In this document: piece by piece, positions 7,543 through 15,582 of the stretch | Numbering within the stretch: position 1 is the first letter of the stretch | Layout of the letters: every line of letters starts with the position of its first letter | NCBI GenBank assembly: GCA_902806405.1 | Contig: CADCWL010000056.1 | Span: 1 to 37,591 of the forward strand | DNA: 37,591 nt | Direction: 5' to 3' | Source: an uncultured Thermomicrobiales bacterium | GTDB lineage: Bacteria > Chloroflexota > Chloroflexia > Thermomicrobiales > UBA6265 | Program-made: the position numbers and the translations under genes | Notes under the pieces: generated by a model | What the model saw: the letters and a program-made list of their open reading frames with translations, nothing else | Told to the model about the DNA's origin: nothing | The model's database searches: none

Positions 7543-8593
7543 ATGGCGTTTGATTAGAGCGACCGCACCTCGTTGCTGCAAGAATGGGGCGATAGCTACG
7601 TCCAGGCCGCCCTCAGTGGCATCGTCCGCGAGTATCCTCACCTGCCCCTGTTCGTGGGCACCGGGCCGGATGCCCACCGGACGCACCGGAAACGCCACCC
7701 CGCATTCTTCGGATGTTACGACTGGCACTCCGCCGTCGCGATGCAGTGAGCCACCGTCCGGCTGGTCAAGCGTGTGCCAGCGATCGTTGCCGAGACCGAG
7801 GCCCGCGCCACCCTCGTCGGGCTCCTGACCGATGGGAACATCCGGGCCGAGGCTACGTTCTTCACTGAGCCGGCTCATCGCTCCCTGGAGCGCCCGTACG
7901 GGTGGGGTTGGCTGCTCGCCCTCCACCACGAGCTGGCAACCTGGGACGACCCGGACGCGCGTCGCTGGGCGGCGGCGGTGGCACCGCTGGCCGACCTCCT
8001 CGCCGCCAACCTCCTGTCCTGGCTGCCCCGGCTGACCTACCCGCAGCGGACGGGTGTCCATTCAAACACCGCCTTCGCCCTCTCCCGCGCCCTCGACCAC
8101 GCCGTGCGCCGCGCGGAGGGGGGCGACGGCGCGTTGTTAGCCGGCATCCAGGAGGCGGCAGGTCGTTGGTTCGGGCAGGACGTCGACTACCCTGCCCACT
8201 ACGAGCCCTCGGGCGCCGACTTCCTCTCCCCCGCCCTCGTCGAGGCGGAACTGATGTCGCGCCTCCTCGCTCCGGCCGCCTTCCCGGACTGGTTAGCGCG
8301 ATTTCTGCCCGGACTCGGCGAGGATCGGCCGGCGGGCCTCTTCCGCCTGGTCAACGTTTCCGGCGCAACCGACGGCCAAATCGGCCACCTCCACGGCCTA
8401 AATCTGAGCCGTGCATGGGCCTTCGTCGCGCTGGCGGGCCGCCTGCCCGGCGACGATCCACGGGTCTCGCCGCTGCTTGCCGCGGCGGAGCGCCACGCGA
8501 CGGCGGCGCTGCCGCACGCCGTCGGCGGCGACTAACCCGGTCGAGCGCTGGTTGGCGGCCTACGCCACGCTGCTGCTAAGCGAGGGGGACTAG
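7543..8593 (+). pseudogene. DUF2891-family protein, inactivated by two stops and a frameshift
   Basis: Read through, this gives a nearly full-length DUF2891 protein. Landmarks in order: CYDWHSAV, RPYGWGWLLALHHELATW, RTGVHSNTAFALSRALDHA, WFGQDVDYPAHYEPSGADF, LSPALVEAELMSRLL, and HLHGLNLSRAWAF. The start ATG at 7543 has GGGAGA at 7532-7537. Lesions: TAG at 7555-7557 (codon 5), TGA at 7747-7749 (codon 69) where the family normally has Trp, and one extra base near 8534 that turns TAC CCG GTC into TAA and pushes the last residues (PVERWLAAYATLLLSEGD) into another frame ending at 8593. Three independent lesions make decay more likely than recoding. The function of the family is not established. Confidence 0.85.
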
Positions 8594-8617
8594 CGCTCGC
8601 CGGGGGCTTGTAGGGAG

Positions 8618-8678
8618 CCCGTGGCACCCCGAGCCCCCTCTCCCCTCGCAAAGGAGAGGGGGCTCGGGGTGCCACGGG
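8618..8678. repeat. perfect 26-bp inverted repeat with 9-base loop
   Basis: The left arm at 8618-8643 (begins CCCGTGGCACC, ends CCCTCTCC) is an exact reverse complement of the right arm at 8653-8678, with loop CCTCGCAAA. It sits between the convergent ends of the DUF2891 and methyltransferase remnants. It could act as a two-way terminator, but no T run follows; its CCCTCTCC core also occurs in the hairpin at 12260-12287, so a dispersed palindromic repeat is more likely. Confidence 0.85.
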
Positions 8679-8689
8679 CGCGGCCAGCG

Positions 8690-9438
8690 GCAGAGGGCCG
8701 ACCTCCGCCGCGCCCATTCGATCACGACGTACGGATACCGCGTGACCGACGCGTCCGGAGGTCTGACCTCGATCAGATCCTCGATCCCGAAGTAGGTGCC
8801 GAGCAGCAGCGAGACCCATCCGCCGTGACCAGGGTGGAACCCGACCGCCCATGCCAGTTCATCGACTACCGAGCGGCGCAGCGGGACGAGGTCGCGCCAC
8901 AGGGGGGCGTCGACGGGAGACCTCGGGCGTCGGCGGCGAAGAAGATCTGGCTCGTGCGCTTGAGGAGAAAGTCCAGCCACCTTCCACCCCGCTCGCAGCA
9001 GCCGCGCCGCGTCCGGGATCGAGGTGGACCGGCCACACCAGAGGGAGGTGCCGTGCTCGCCGAACCCGAGTGCCAAGCTCACGGCGGGGCAAGCGTTGCA
9101 CCCGCATCGCCGAGATGGACCGGGAAGGCGAGGCCGAACGCCGCCGGGAGCGCCCTCGCCGTCGCGGGCTGGGCCGGGGCAGCGTCGATCTCGACCGGCT
9201 GCGCTCCCCGCCACGCCAGCCATGCCGAGACCTGGGCGGTGCCGCAGCCAAGCCTAACCGCGTCCCGCCCGCCGCCACTCTCCCGCAGCAGACCGACGTT
9301 CACCTCCAGCGAGTCATAGATGCTAAAGGTTGGCTCCGCCGTCCAACCCTCCCGACCCCGGTCCGCGTGCCGCACCGCCAGGCCGTCCCTTGCGGCGCGG
9401 TTGCGTCGGATGTGCTCGGGCAGCTCCCGCTCGGTCAG
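8690..9438 (-). pseudogene. class I SAM-dependent methyltransferase remnant
   Basis: Reading the minus strand down from 9438 gives ERELPEHIRRNRAARDG, TAEPTFSIYDSLEVNVGLL, then the SAM-binding motif LGCGTAQVSAWLAWRGAQPV and FGLAFPVHLGDA before a stop at 9079. The sequence resumes in another frame: FGEHGTSLWC, SIPDAARLLRAG, FHPGHGGWVSLL, FGIEDLIEVRPP, VTRYPYVVIEWARR. These blocks match a common methyltransferase family in the right order, so at least one frameshift (about 9060-9110) and probably more are present. The former start appears as CTG overlapping the TGA of the SnoaL-like gene (9435-9438), where ATGA would be expected. The 3' end runs into the inverted repeat at 8678. The coordinates are approximate. 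Confidence 0.7.
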
Positions 9439-9878
9439 CGTCCCCCCTGGGTCGCCTCGCCGACATCGGACCGACCTTCCCCTGGGCTTGCTGCCTCGTC
9501 CCCTTCGCCGAGCCCGGCGGCCACCAAGGCCGCAGCCAGGTCGTCGTGGCGCTCGACGCGCGCCACCCGCCCGTGTCGGACCACGAAGCCGGAGGCGACC
9601 GCCACCGGCGGGCTCGCCTCCTCATCGGGGACGGCCCGCCACGTCGCCCGCTGGGCGACCACGACTGCATCGTCTCGACGGAAGATTCTGCCCGGCTCCA
9701 GCCGGATGCCCGAGCGCTCGGCCCATCCCCGCAGCGCCGACACGCCGCGGGCCGGCCCCCGCGGCCCGCCCAACTCGACCTCGTCGTCCGACAGCGCCGC
9801 GAGGTGGTCGATGTCGCCAGCGTTGAGCGCCGCGTGCCAGGCGAGCACGGTCGCGACCGGGTTGTCCATTCGGTCCAT
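9435..9878 (-). CDS. SnoaL-like / NTF2-fold protein
   Basis: A 147-residue protein from the ATG at 9878 (MDRMDNPVATVLAWHAALN), with AAGGAG on the minus strand at 9890-9885, six bases before the start. AGDIDHLAALSDDEVELGGP and GVSALRGWAERSGIRLEPGR followed by VVVAQRATWRAV and FVVRHGRVARVERHDDL fit the cone-shaped NTF2/SnoaL fold. Members include polyketide cyclases, isomerases and many uncharacterised proteins; no catalytic residue identifies the reaction here. The frame is open further upstream, but the strong site fixes the start. It probably formed an operon with the methyltransferase remnant downstream. Confidence 0.75.
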   Translation of the reverse strand: MDRMDNPVATVLAWHAALNAGDIDHLAALSDDEVELGGPRGPARGVSALRGWAERSGIRLEPGRIFRRDDAVVVAQRATWRAVPDEEASPPVAVASGFVVRHGRVARVERHDDLAAALVAAGLGEGDEAASPGEGRSDVGEATQGGR

Positions 9879-10053
9879 CGCGAACTCCTTACCGATCATG
9901 GGGACCGCATCGGGAACGAGCCGGGAACGGTCGGCAGCACGGCGCGGCCGACGCCGAAGGTTACGTCGGGTCGGCCGCCGCGGAGCGCGGTGGCGAGGAA
10001 CGGGAGGCGGACGGGACGCATCGATCCCCCGACGCTTGCAAAACGAACGACAT

Positions 10054-10076
10054 GGGTACACGATCGGTCCGTACCC
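10054..10076. promoter_or_regulatory. possible operator between divergent genes
   Basis: GGGTAC (10054-10059) and GTACCC (10071-10076) form a 6-bp inverted repeat spaced by 11 bases, within the 235-base gap between the SnoaL-like gene (minus) and the metallo-beta-lactamase-fold gene (plus). TTGCAA at 10036-10041 could be a -35 with a poor, 15-base-spaced TACACG. A broken TetR gene lies just downstream, so this may be its former operator (inference). Confidence 0.35.
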
Positions 10077-10113
10077 GATCCGTTCCGCGGGGCCGCCCGC
10101 CAAGGAGACGACC

Positions 10114-10866
10114 GTGCAGACTACCGCTCACGGCGATCACCTCGTCCAACTCACCCGTTTCCCCCGCGTCTTCCCCGTCAACGTCTATCTGGTCCGCGAG
10201 GCGGACGGCCTGACGCTGGTCGACACCGGCGTCCCCGGTGGCGCGCGCGACGTCCTTGCCGCCGCCGCCGACCTCGACGCCCCGATCGTTCGGATCGCGC
10301 TGACCCACGCCCACAGCGACCACGTCGGTGGCCTCGACGGCCTCCGCAAGGCCCTCCCGCAGGTCGAGGTCGCGATCTCTGCCCGCGATGCCCGCTTCCT
10401 GGCGGGCGACAAGAGCATCGACCCGGACGAGCCGCAGGGCAAGCCGCGCGGCGGCTTCCCGAAGACGAAGACCCAGCCGACCCGCCTCCTCCACGTGGGC
10501 GACCGCGTCGGCTCCTTGGAGGTCGTCGCTGCCGCGGGACACACCCCCGGCCAGGTCGCGTTCTTGGATACGCGGGACGGCACGCTGATCGCGGGCGACG
10601 CCTTCCAGACGCGGGCCGGGCTCGCCGTCTCCGGGGTCATCCGCCCCCTCTTTCCCTTCCCCGCCTTCTTCACCTGGGACAAGCCGACCGCACTCCGCAG
10701 CGCCGAGAAGCTGCGCGCCCTGGCGCCGGCCCGCCTCGCCGTCGGCCACGGCCCCGTCCTCACCGCGCCGCTGCCGGAGCTAGACCGCGCCCTCGCCGCC
10801 GCCCGCCGCGCCTTCGGCGAGGTGGGTGCCGAGGAGGCAGACAGAGTCGCCTCAGGAGGGGCTTGA
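10114..10866 (+). CDS. metallo-beta-lactamase-fold hydrolase
   Basis: A protein of 250 residues. The zinc motif HxHxDH is THAHSDH (His65, His67, Asp69, His70); GHTPGQ and GDAF provide the next metal ligands, and VGHGPV gives the last His. FPVNVYLVREADGLTLVDTG is the usual N-terminal strand pair. The family hydrolyses thioesters, lactones, phosphodiesters and other esters; this subgroup is generally annotated as MBL-fold hydrolase without a known substrate. The GTG start has AAGGAG at 10102-10107. Its 3' end overlaps by 41 bases the former start of a TetR-type gene, suggesting that the two were once a regulated pair. Confidence 0.9.
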   Translation: MQTTAHGDHLVQLTRFPRVFPVNVYLVREADGLTLVDTGVPGGARDVLAAAADLDAPIVRIALTHAHSDHVGGLDGLRKALPQVEVAISARDARFLAGDKSIDPDEPQGKPRGGFPKTKTQPTRLLHVGDRVGSLEVVAAAGHTPGQVAFLDTRDGTLIAGDAFQTRAGLAVSGVIRPLFPFPAFFTWDKPTALRSAEKLRALAPARLAVGHGPVLTAPLPELDRALAAARRAFGEVGAEEADRVASGGA

Positions 10867-11401
10867 CCCCCAGCCGGTCGCCCGCGTCGCCGCCCTCGCC
10901 GACGGCGCCGAGCTGGAGGCGGTCCCCCTGGCCTGCCAGGCCGACCGGCTCGGGGTGCGCACCCCGTCGCTCTCCTAACACGTCGCCAACCTAGCCGATC
11001 TCCACCACGAGCTCACCCTCCTAGCCCGCGGCGAACTGACGACGACGCTGGAGCGGGCGGCCGCCGGCAGGTGGGACGACGCGGCCCTCGTCGCCCTAGC
11101 CAATGCTCACCGCGCCTACGCCAGCACTCACCGCGGCCGCTCTGCCGTCACCGTCGATGCCCCCGCCGACGACGACCCGGTGGTCATCGCCGCTAGCGAG
11201 CGGCTGGTCGCGCTCGTCCTCGCCGCACTCGCCACCTACACCCTCGCGGACGGCGATGCCGTCCACGTGGTCTTCGGCCTCCGTTGCCTTGTCCGCGGGT
11301 CCATCACTCTCGACGCCGCCAACGGCTTGGGCATCCCCCTCGATCGCGACGAGAGCTTCCGCCGCTTGCTCGAGACGTTCGCCGCCGGGCTTTGGCGGTA
11401 G
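10826..11401 (+). pseudogene. TetR-family regulator with WHG domain, one nonsense codon
   Basis: From the GTG at 10826 the frame reads VPRRQTESPQEG, then RVAALADGAELEAVPLACQA, DRLGVRTPSLS, a TAA stop at 10976-10978 (codon 51), and continues HVANLADLHHELTLLARGEL to the natural stop at 11401 (191 residues in all). The WHG-type C-terminal domain is recognisable in AHRAYASTHRGRSAVTVDAP, FGLRCLVRGSITLDA, and DESFRRLLETFAAGLWR. The normal family sequence at the stop is SLYNHV, the DNA-recognition helix, so the protein would be cut in its DNA-binding domain. Only this single lesion is evident, so loss is recent or the base is a sequencing error. Confidence 0.8.
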
Positions 11402-11453
11402 GGTGAGTGAGCAGGCCTCCATCGCGGGGATCGCCGTGGGACGATGGCGGTCG

Positions 11454-12141
11454 ATGCCCCGCATTGCCTCGCCCGCGGAGGAGCGCGTCGGCATAACTCC
11501 ACTCGTCACCCAACACCCGGAAACGGTCCGCGCCCGCTGCCGCGCGTACGGCGTCGCCCGGGTGGAGGTCTTCGGCTCGGCGATCACCGACGCCGTTCAT
11601 CCCGCGACGTCCGGCATCGGCGTTATTCTCGAGGACGCGCCCGACGACGCCTTCGGGATCCAGCTGACCCGCTCCGACGATCTGAAGGAGCGGTTGGAGA
11701 CATTGCTGAGCCGTCCCGTCGGTCGCGTCATGGTCGGCGCCATTCGCTATCCGCGCTTCCTCGGGTCCGTCAACGAGACCCGGCACTGCTCTCGGCGACG
11801 TGACATCCTCGGACTGCTGGAAGATATCGACGAAGCAGCCGGACTCGCCGTGGACGACACGGCGGGGATGAGTTCCGCCGCCTGGCAGCGCGACCGGCGA
11901 CCGCCACGAACGGTCGCGCGGAACTTCGAGGTCATCGGCCAGGCAGTAAACCCGCTCGACCATCATTCCCGGGACCGCTCCGCGCAGATCGCCGCCCGCC
12001 GGCAGATCATTGGCCTTCGCAGCGCCCTTGTCCATGGGGCCGATGCCATCGGACGGGCTGGCCGTCCAAGAGCCGTTTCGGGTGGCGCGGGCCGAGATCG
12101 AGCAGGTACTGCGCGAAGGGGAGGAGAACGGGAACCCGTAG
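11454..12141 (+). pseudogene. collapsed MNT nucleotidyltransferase / HEPN (HepT) toxin-antitoxin pair
   Basis: Residues 15-105 from the ATG at 11454 resemble an MNT (MntA-type) antitoxin: VRARCRAYGVARVEVFGSA, LKERLETLLSRPVGRVMVGA, IRYPRFLGSVNETR. The catalytic DxD that should follow GS is now GIG (GS-AITDAVHPATS-GIG). Without a stop the frame runs into a HEPN/HepT-like part: RRDILGLLEDIDEAAGLAV, ARNFEVIGQAVNPL, RRQIIGLRSALVHGADAI. The RNase motif Rx4H (RSALVH) is kept, but the Tyr of Rx4HxY is Ala. A one-base deletion near 11783 appears to have fused the genes: the neighbouring frame there reads LLSAT-stop, a normal MNT ending. Near 12050 the HepT end shifts frame (EPFRVARAEIEQVLREG) to TAG at 12139-12141. 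Confidence 0.75.
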
Positions 12142-12259
12142 CGGTCGGCCGCCCTTTGGCGGAGCCGGTCAGGGAACACGTCTCCGACGCGGCGGGGGGG
12201 TGGAATCGCCACCGCCACTCCGCCCCCGCGATCGCATCCCCGTCCCCGTTTGCAAGCGC

Positions 12260-12287
12260 ACCCCTCTCCCTCGTGAGGGAGAGGGGT
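12260..12287. repeat. perfect 13-bp hairpin, CCCCTCTCCC type
   Basis: ACCCCTCTCCCTC (12260-12272), a GT loop, then the exact reverse complement (12275-12287). It lies in the 170-base gap between the convergent HepT remnant and the FtsX-type permease gene. It may work as a bidirectional terminator; the shared CCCTCTCC core with 8618-8678 suggests a repeat family. Confidence 0.75.
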
Positions 12288-12311
12288 CGGGAGTGAAGGC
12301 GTCGTCCCGCC

Positions 12312-15300
12312 CTACTCGTACCGCAGCGCCTCCGCCGGCGCGATCCGGGCCGCCTGCTGCGACGGCACCCAGGCCATCAGCAGGGAGACAACGACGGTCG
12401 CCAGCAGGATGCCGGAGATCAGCGGCCAGGGGACAAGGAACTCCTCGATCCCGCCGAAGTCGTCGCTGGTGAGGAGGATGCGGGCCAGGGCGACGCCGAG
12501 GAAGGTGCCGGAGGCGATCCCAAGCAGGACGATGAAGCCGGTCTCGATCAGGAACGAGAGGGAGACGAGCGAGCGCTGGTAGCCGAGCGCCCGCAGCACC
12601 CCGATCTGCTGCCGCCGCTCGACCACCGAGCGGAAGGCGATGACGCCGACGGCGGCGACGCCGACGACCAGGCCGAGCCCCATGAAGCCCTGGATCAGGG
12701 AGAGGAACCCGCCGAAGAGGGCCTGCCCCTCCTCCAGTTGGTCTTGGATCGAGACCGCCGCCACGCCCTGGGGGAGGAGGGCGGCCTCGATGTCCTTAGC
12801 GATCTGGTCTGCCTGGTCGGGGTCGTCGCCGGCGACCCAGAACTCGGTCGCGGCAACCTGCGGGAAGATGGGGTCGATCGTCGCCCGCGGCGCGTAGAAG
12901 CCGAAGAGGCTGGTGACTGCCTGATCGATGACGCCGATGATGGTCAGCGGGACCGGCGCGCCGTCGCGGTCCTCGACCTCGACCACGATCGGAGCGAAGG
13001 TCTCGTCGTCGAGCCGGAGTCCCTCGAGCACCAGGCCGTCGGGGTCACCGTTCCCCTCCAACGCCGAGGCGTCGATGATCGCCACGTCCGGTCGGGTCCG
13101 AAGCGCCTCCATGATGGCCGCGTCGTCGGCGTACCCCTCCGCCCGCTGGCCGAAGACGATCTCGGCATGCTCGACGAAGCTCGGATCCATGCCGTTGACG
13201 GGGTAGGGCCTGAACTCGCCCCCTGCCAGGCGGACGCGGGAACTCGCGTCCGGGGTCGTCACCTCGCCGACGGCCGCGAAGCGCCCGGTGTCGACCCCCT
13301 GGGCCGCCAGCGCGCCCTCAAAGTCGTCGATCGGGTTGGCGTCGCTGGCGGTCGCGCGGACGTCCCAGCCGGCGTTCGCCTCGTCACCGAGGAAGAGGGC
13401 CGAGAAGTTGGTGCTCATCGTGGCGATCATCACGAGCGAGAAGACGATCAGGGAAAACATCGCGATCGTCATCCCCGTCCGGCCGCGGGCGGCGCCGGGG
13501 TAGGAGATCGCCGTCCGCACCGCCGGCACCGCCACCCGCGGGAAGAGGTTGACGACGAGGCCGAGCAGGCCGAGCACCAGCAGCACCACGCCGAGGCCGA
13601 GCACGATCTGTCCCGCCAGGCGGAGCACGTCCGCGGTGACGCTGCCCGCCTCGACCAAGCGGAGCGCGTAGCCGGCGGCGAGGGCGACCGCGCCCGCGAT
13701 CAGGGAGCGGGTCGGCGCGGTAAGGGCGCCGAGGAGCGAATCGAGGTTGTTGACGATCACGATCGTGGCCGCCAGCACCATGAAGATGCCGGAGACGAAG
13801 AACATCTCGAAGTTGCCGTTGTACTCGCCGAAGATGCGGGTGAAGAGGTCGTCCGGCATCAGCCAGAAGACGAGCAGGGCGAGGCCGACCGTGGTGAAGA
13901 CGGGCCGGCTTGGCACGCCGAAGAAGCGGAGGACGAGGGCGAGGCCGAAGGGGACCAGGCTGACACCGATCGTGAACCAGGCGAGTTGCTCCGTGTCCCG
14001 GCCGAGGAGGATCAGGCCCGCCCCGGCCACGACGGCCAGGGCACCCCCGAGCAGCGTCCGCTTCTTGCGGGTCGGATTGGTGACGTCGGGGATGTCGCGG
14101 ACGGCAGCGACGACGTTGAGGCGGCTGATCCGCCAGGAGGAGAGGGTGACGGCGAGGAAGGTGATGACGACGCCGAGGCAGAAGGCGACGACCATGCTGC
14201 GGGGGGTGACGCGGGCCTCGATCGGGAAGAAGTCGCCGAAGAGGCCCCGCATCACGGCGGCGATGCCGTAAGTGGCGCCGACGCCGAGCAGGGCGCCGAG
14301 GATCCCGGCGGGTAGGGCGTAGCCGGTCCCCTCGGCGACGAACTGCTGGAAGAGCTGCGAGCGGCGGGCACCGACGGCGCGGGCCATCCCCATCTCCGGC
14401 CGCCGCTCCGCGGCGAGCATCGTGAAGATCAGGACGATCAGGAGGATGCCGGCCGCGATCGAGAAGAGGCCAAGCACGAGGAAGAAGCCGGTGAAGGCGG
14501 TGGCGACGAGGGTCGCTTCGTCCAGATTGTCTTGCTTCACGGCGGCGACGCCGAGTCCCTGGCCTTCGAGCGCCGGCTCCAACTTGTCGATGACGGCGTC
14601 CGTCGCCCCGACGCCCCCACGATCGTCGCCGGCATTTGAGATGGCAACGAAGCTGAGGGTGTCGGTCTGGCCGGTCCGCTCCCGCAGGCGGTCGAGCGGA
14701 ATCACCATCCCGAGCTGGGTCGGATCAAGCTGACCGGCCAGGATCGAGTCGCCCGCGATGGCACCGACGCGGAGATCGAAGGGGGCGTTGTTGTAGGACA
14801 AGGTCAAGGTGTCGCCGACCGCGGCGTCGAGCGCGTCGGCGGTCTTCTCGGCGACGACGACCTCGTCCGTCGCCAAGGCGCCGAGGTCGATCGCCTCGCC
14901 GTCGACGGTCTCCAGGCCGCCGACTTGGCGGAGACGCTCCGGGTCTGCGCCGGCGAGCCAGACCCCTGGCTCGCCCTGACCCTTGGCCGTGTTCTGGGCA
15001 GGCACCTGCTCCAGCAAGTAGGGAAGTACGCCGTCCACGTTCGGGTCGTCGCGGACCGACTCGTCGACGAGGGCGAGGGTCCCGGCAGGGATGGTGCTGT
15101 TGCGCGCGCTCGACGGGTCGACGTCGCCGCCACCGGCGGAGACGACCATCTCATCGACCGGCCCAAGCACGTCGTAGACGCTCTTCGAGAGCGAATAATC
15201 GAAGGTGTCGCCGACGCCGAGCGCGGCGGCCATGATCAGGGTGGAGAGCATCAGCCCGACGACGATCAGCACCGTCTGCGGCGGGCGGCGAGGGATGTTG

Positions 15301-15428
15301 CGGACCCCCAGTTTGAAGATCACCGGCCGCCGGATCGCTACCCAGGCGACGGTCAGCAGGCAGAGGCCGAGCATGACCAGGAGGACGGTCAGGATCGTCG
15401 ACATCTGGATGGTGAAGAGCTCGTTCAC
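12312..15428 (-). CDS. FtsX/MacB-type ABC transporter permease, two FtsX domains
   Basis: A large permease of 1038 residues. The N-terminal half has a membrane helix near 9-30, another near 53-72 (TVLIVVGLMLSTLIMAAAL), an extracytoplasmic MacB_PCD-like domain (about 75-300), then an FtsX domain with ERRPEMGMARAVGARRSQLF. Several further helices lie at about 460-660, followed by a second periplasmic-type domain and a C-terminal FtsX domain (GVIAFRSVVERRQQIGVLRA, LGYQRSL, IARIAPAEALRYE-like end). This duplicated arrangement is typical of MacB/FtsX-type permeases of Gram-positives and Chloroflexota, which move or extract peptides or lipids. The GTG start at 15428 follows AAAGGA. The ATPase gene lies 154 bases upstream in the same direction. 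Confidence 0.92.
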   Translation of the reverse strand: MNELFTIQMSTILTVLLVMLGLCLLTVAWVAIRRPVIFKLGVRNIPRRPPQTVLIVVGLMLSTLIMAAALGVGDTFDYSLSKSVYDVLGPVDEMVVSAGGGDVDPSSARNSTIPAGTLALVDESVRDDPNVDGVLPYLLEQVPAQNTAKGQGEPGVWLAGADPERLRQVGGLETVDGEAIDLGALATDEVVVAEKTADALDAAVGDTLTLSYNNAPFDLRVGAIAGDSILAGQLDPTQLGMVIPLDRLRERTGQTDTLSFVAISNAGDDRGGVGATDAVIDKLEPALEGQGLGVAAVKQDNLDEATLVATAFTGFFLVLGLFSIAAGILLIVLIFTMLAAERRPEMGMARAVGARRSQLFQQFVAEGTGYALPAGILGALLGVGATYGIAAVMRGLFGDFFPIEARVTPRSMVVAFCLGVVITFLAVTLSSWRISRLNVVAAVRDIPDVTNPTRKKRTLLGGALAVVAGAGLILLGRDTEQLAWFTIGVSLVPFGLALVLRFFGVPSRPVFTTVGLALLVFWLMPDDLFTRIFGEYNGNFEMFFVSGIFMVLAATIVIVNNLDSLLGALTAPTRSLIAGAVALAAGYALRLVEAGSVTADVLRLAGQIVLGLGVVLLVLGLLGLVVNLFPRVAVPAVRTAISYPGAARGRTGMTIAMFSLIVFSLVMIATMSTNFSALFLGDEANAGWDVRATASDANPIDDFEGALAAQGVDTGRFAAVGEVTTPDASSRVRLAGGEFRPYPVNGMDPSFVEHAEIVFGQRAEGYADDAAIMEALRTRPDVAIIDASALEGNGDPDGLVLEGLRLDDETFAPIVVEVEDRDGAPVPLTIIGVIDQAVTSLFGFYAPRATIDPIFPQVAATEFWVAGDDPDQADQIAKDIEAALLPQGVAAVSIQDQLEEGQALFGGFLSLIQGFMGLGLVVGVAAVGVIAFRSVVERRQQIGVLRALGYQRSLVSLSFLIETGFIVLLGIASGTFLGVALARILLTSDDFGGIEEFLVPWPLISGILLATVVVSLLMAWVPSQQAARIAPAEALRYE

Positions 15429-15582
15429 GGCGGCGCGTCCTTTCTGGGGGCTGGGATCTGGGGGTCGGGGTCGGGTGTCGAGGGTCGGGCGACTGGGAAA
15501 AGAGAGGCGGGCCGCTGGCCGACGGCGGCGTCGGGACCGCGTCCACCCGGGCCGAATTGGCTCCCCCCCCGACGCCCGCCCT

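Noticed and set aside
8851-10113. A long open plus-strand frame running into the metallo-beta-lactamase gene
   Set aside because: Its translation before 10114 is Arg/Pro-rich and lies antisense to the SnoaL-like gene and methyltransferase remnant; the ribosome site fixes the hydrolase start at 10114.
12738-14315. Long open frame opposite the FtsX-type permease
   Set aside because: A GC-skewed antisense shadow rich in Asp/Glu/Arg/Gly with no family resemblance; the minus-strand permease is unmistakable.
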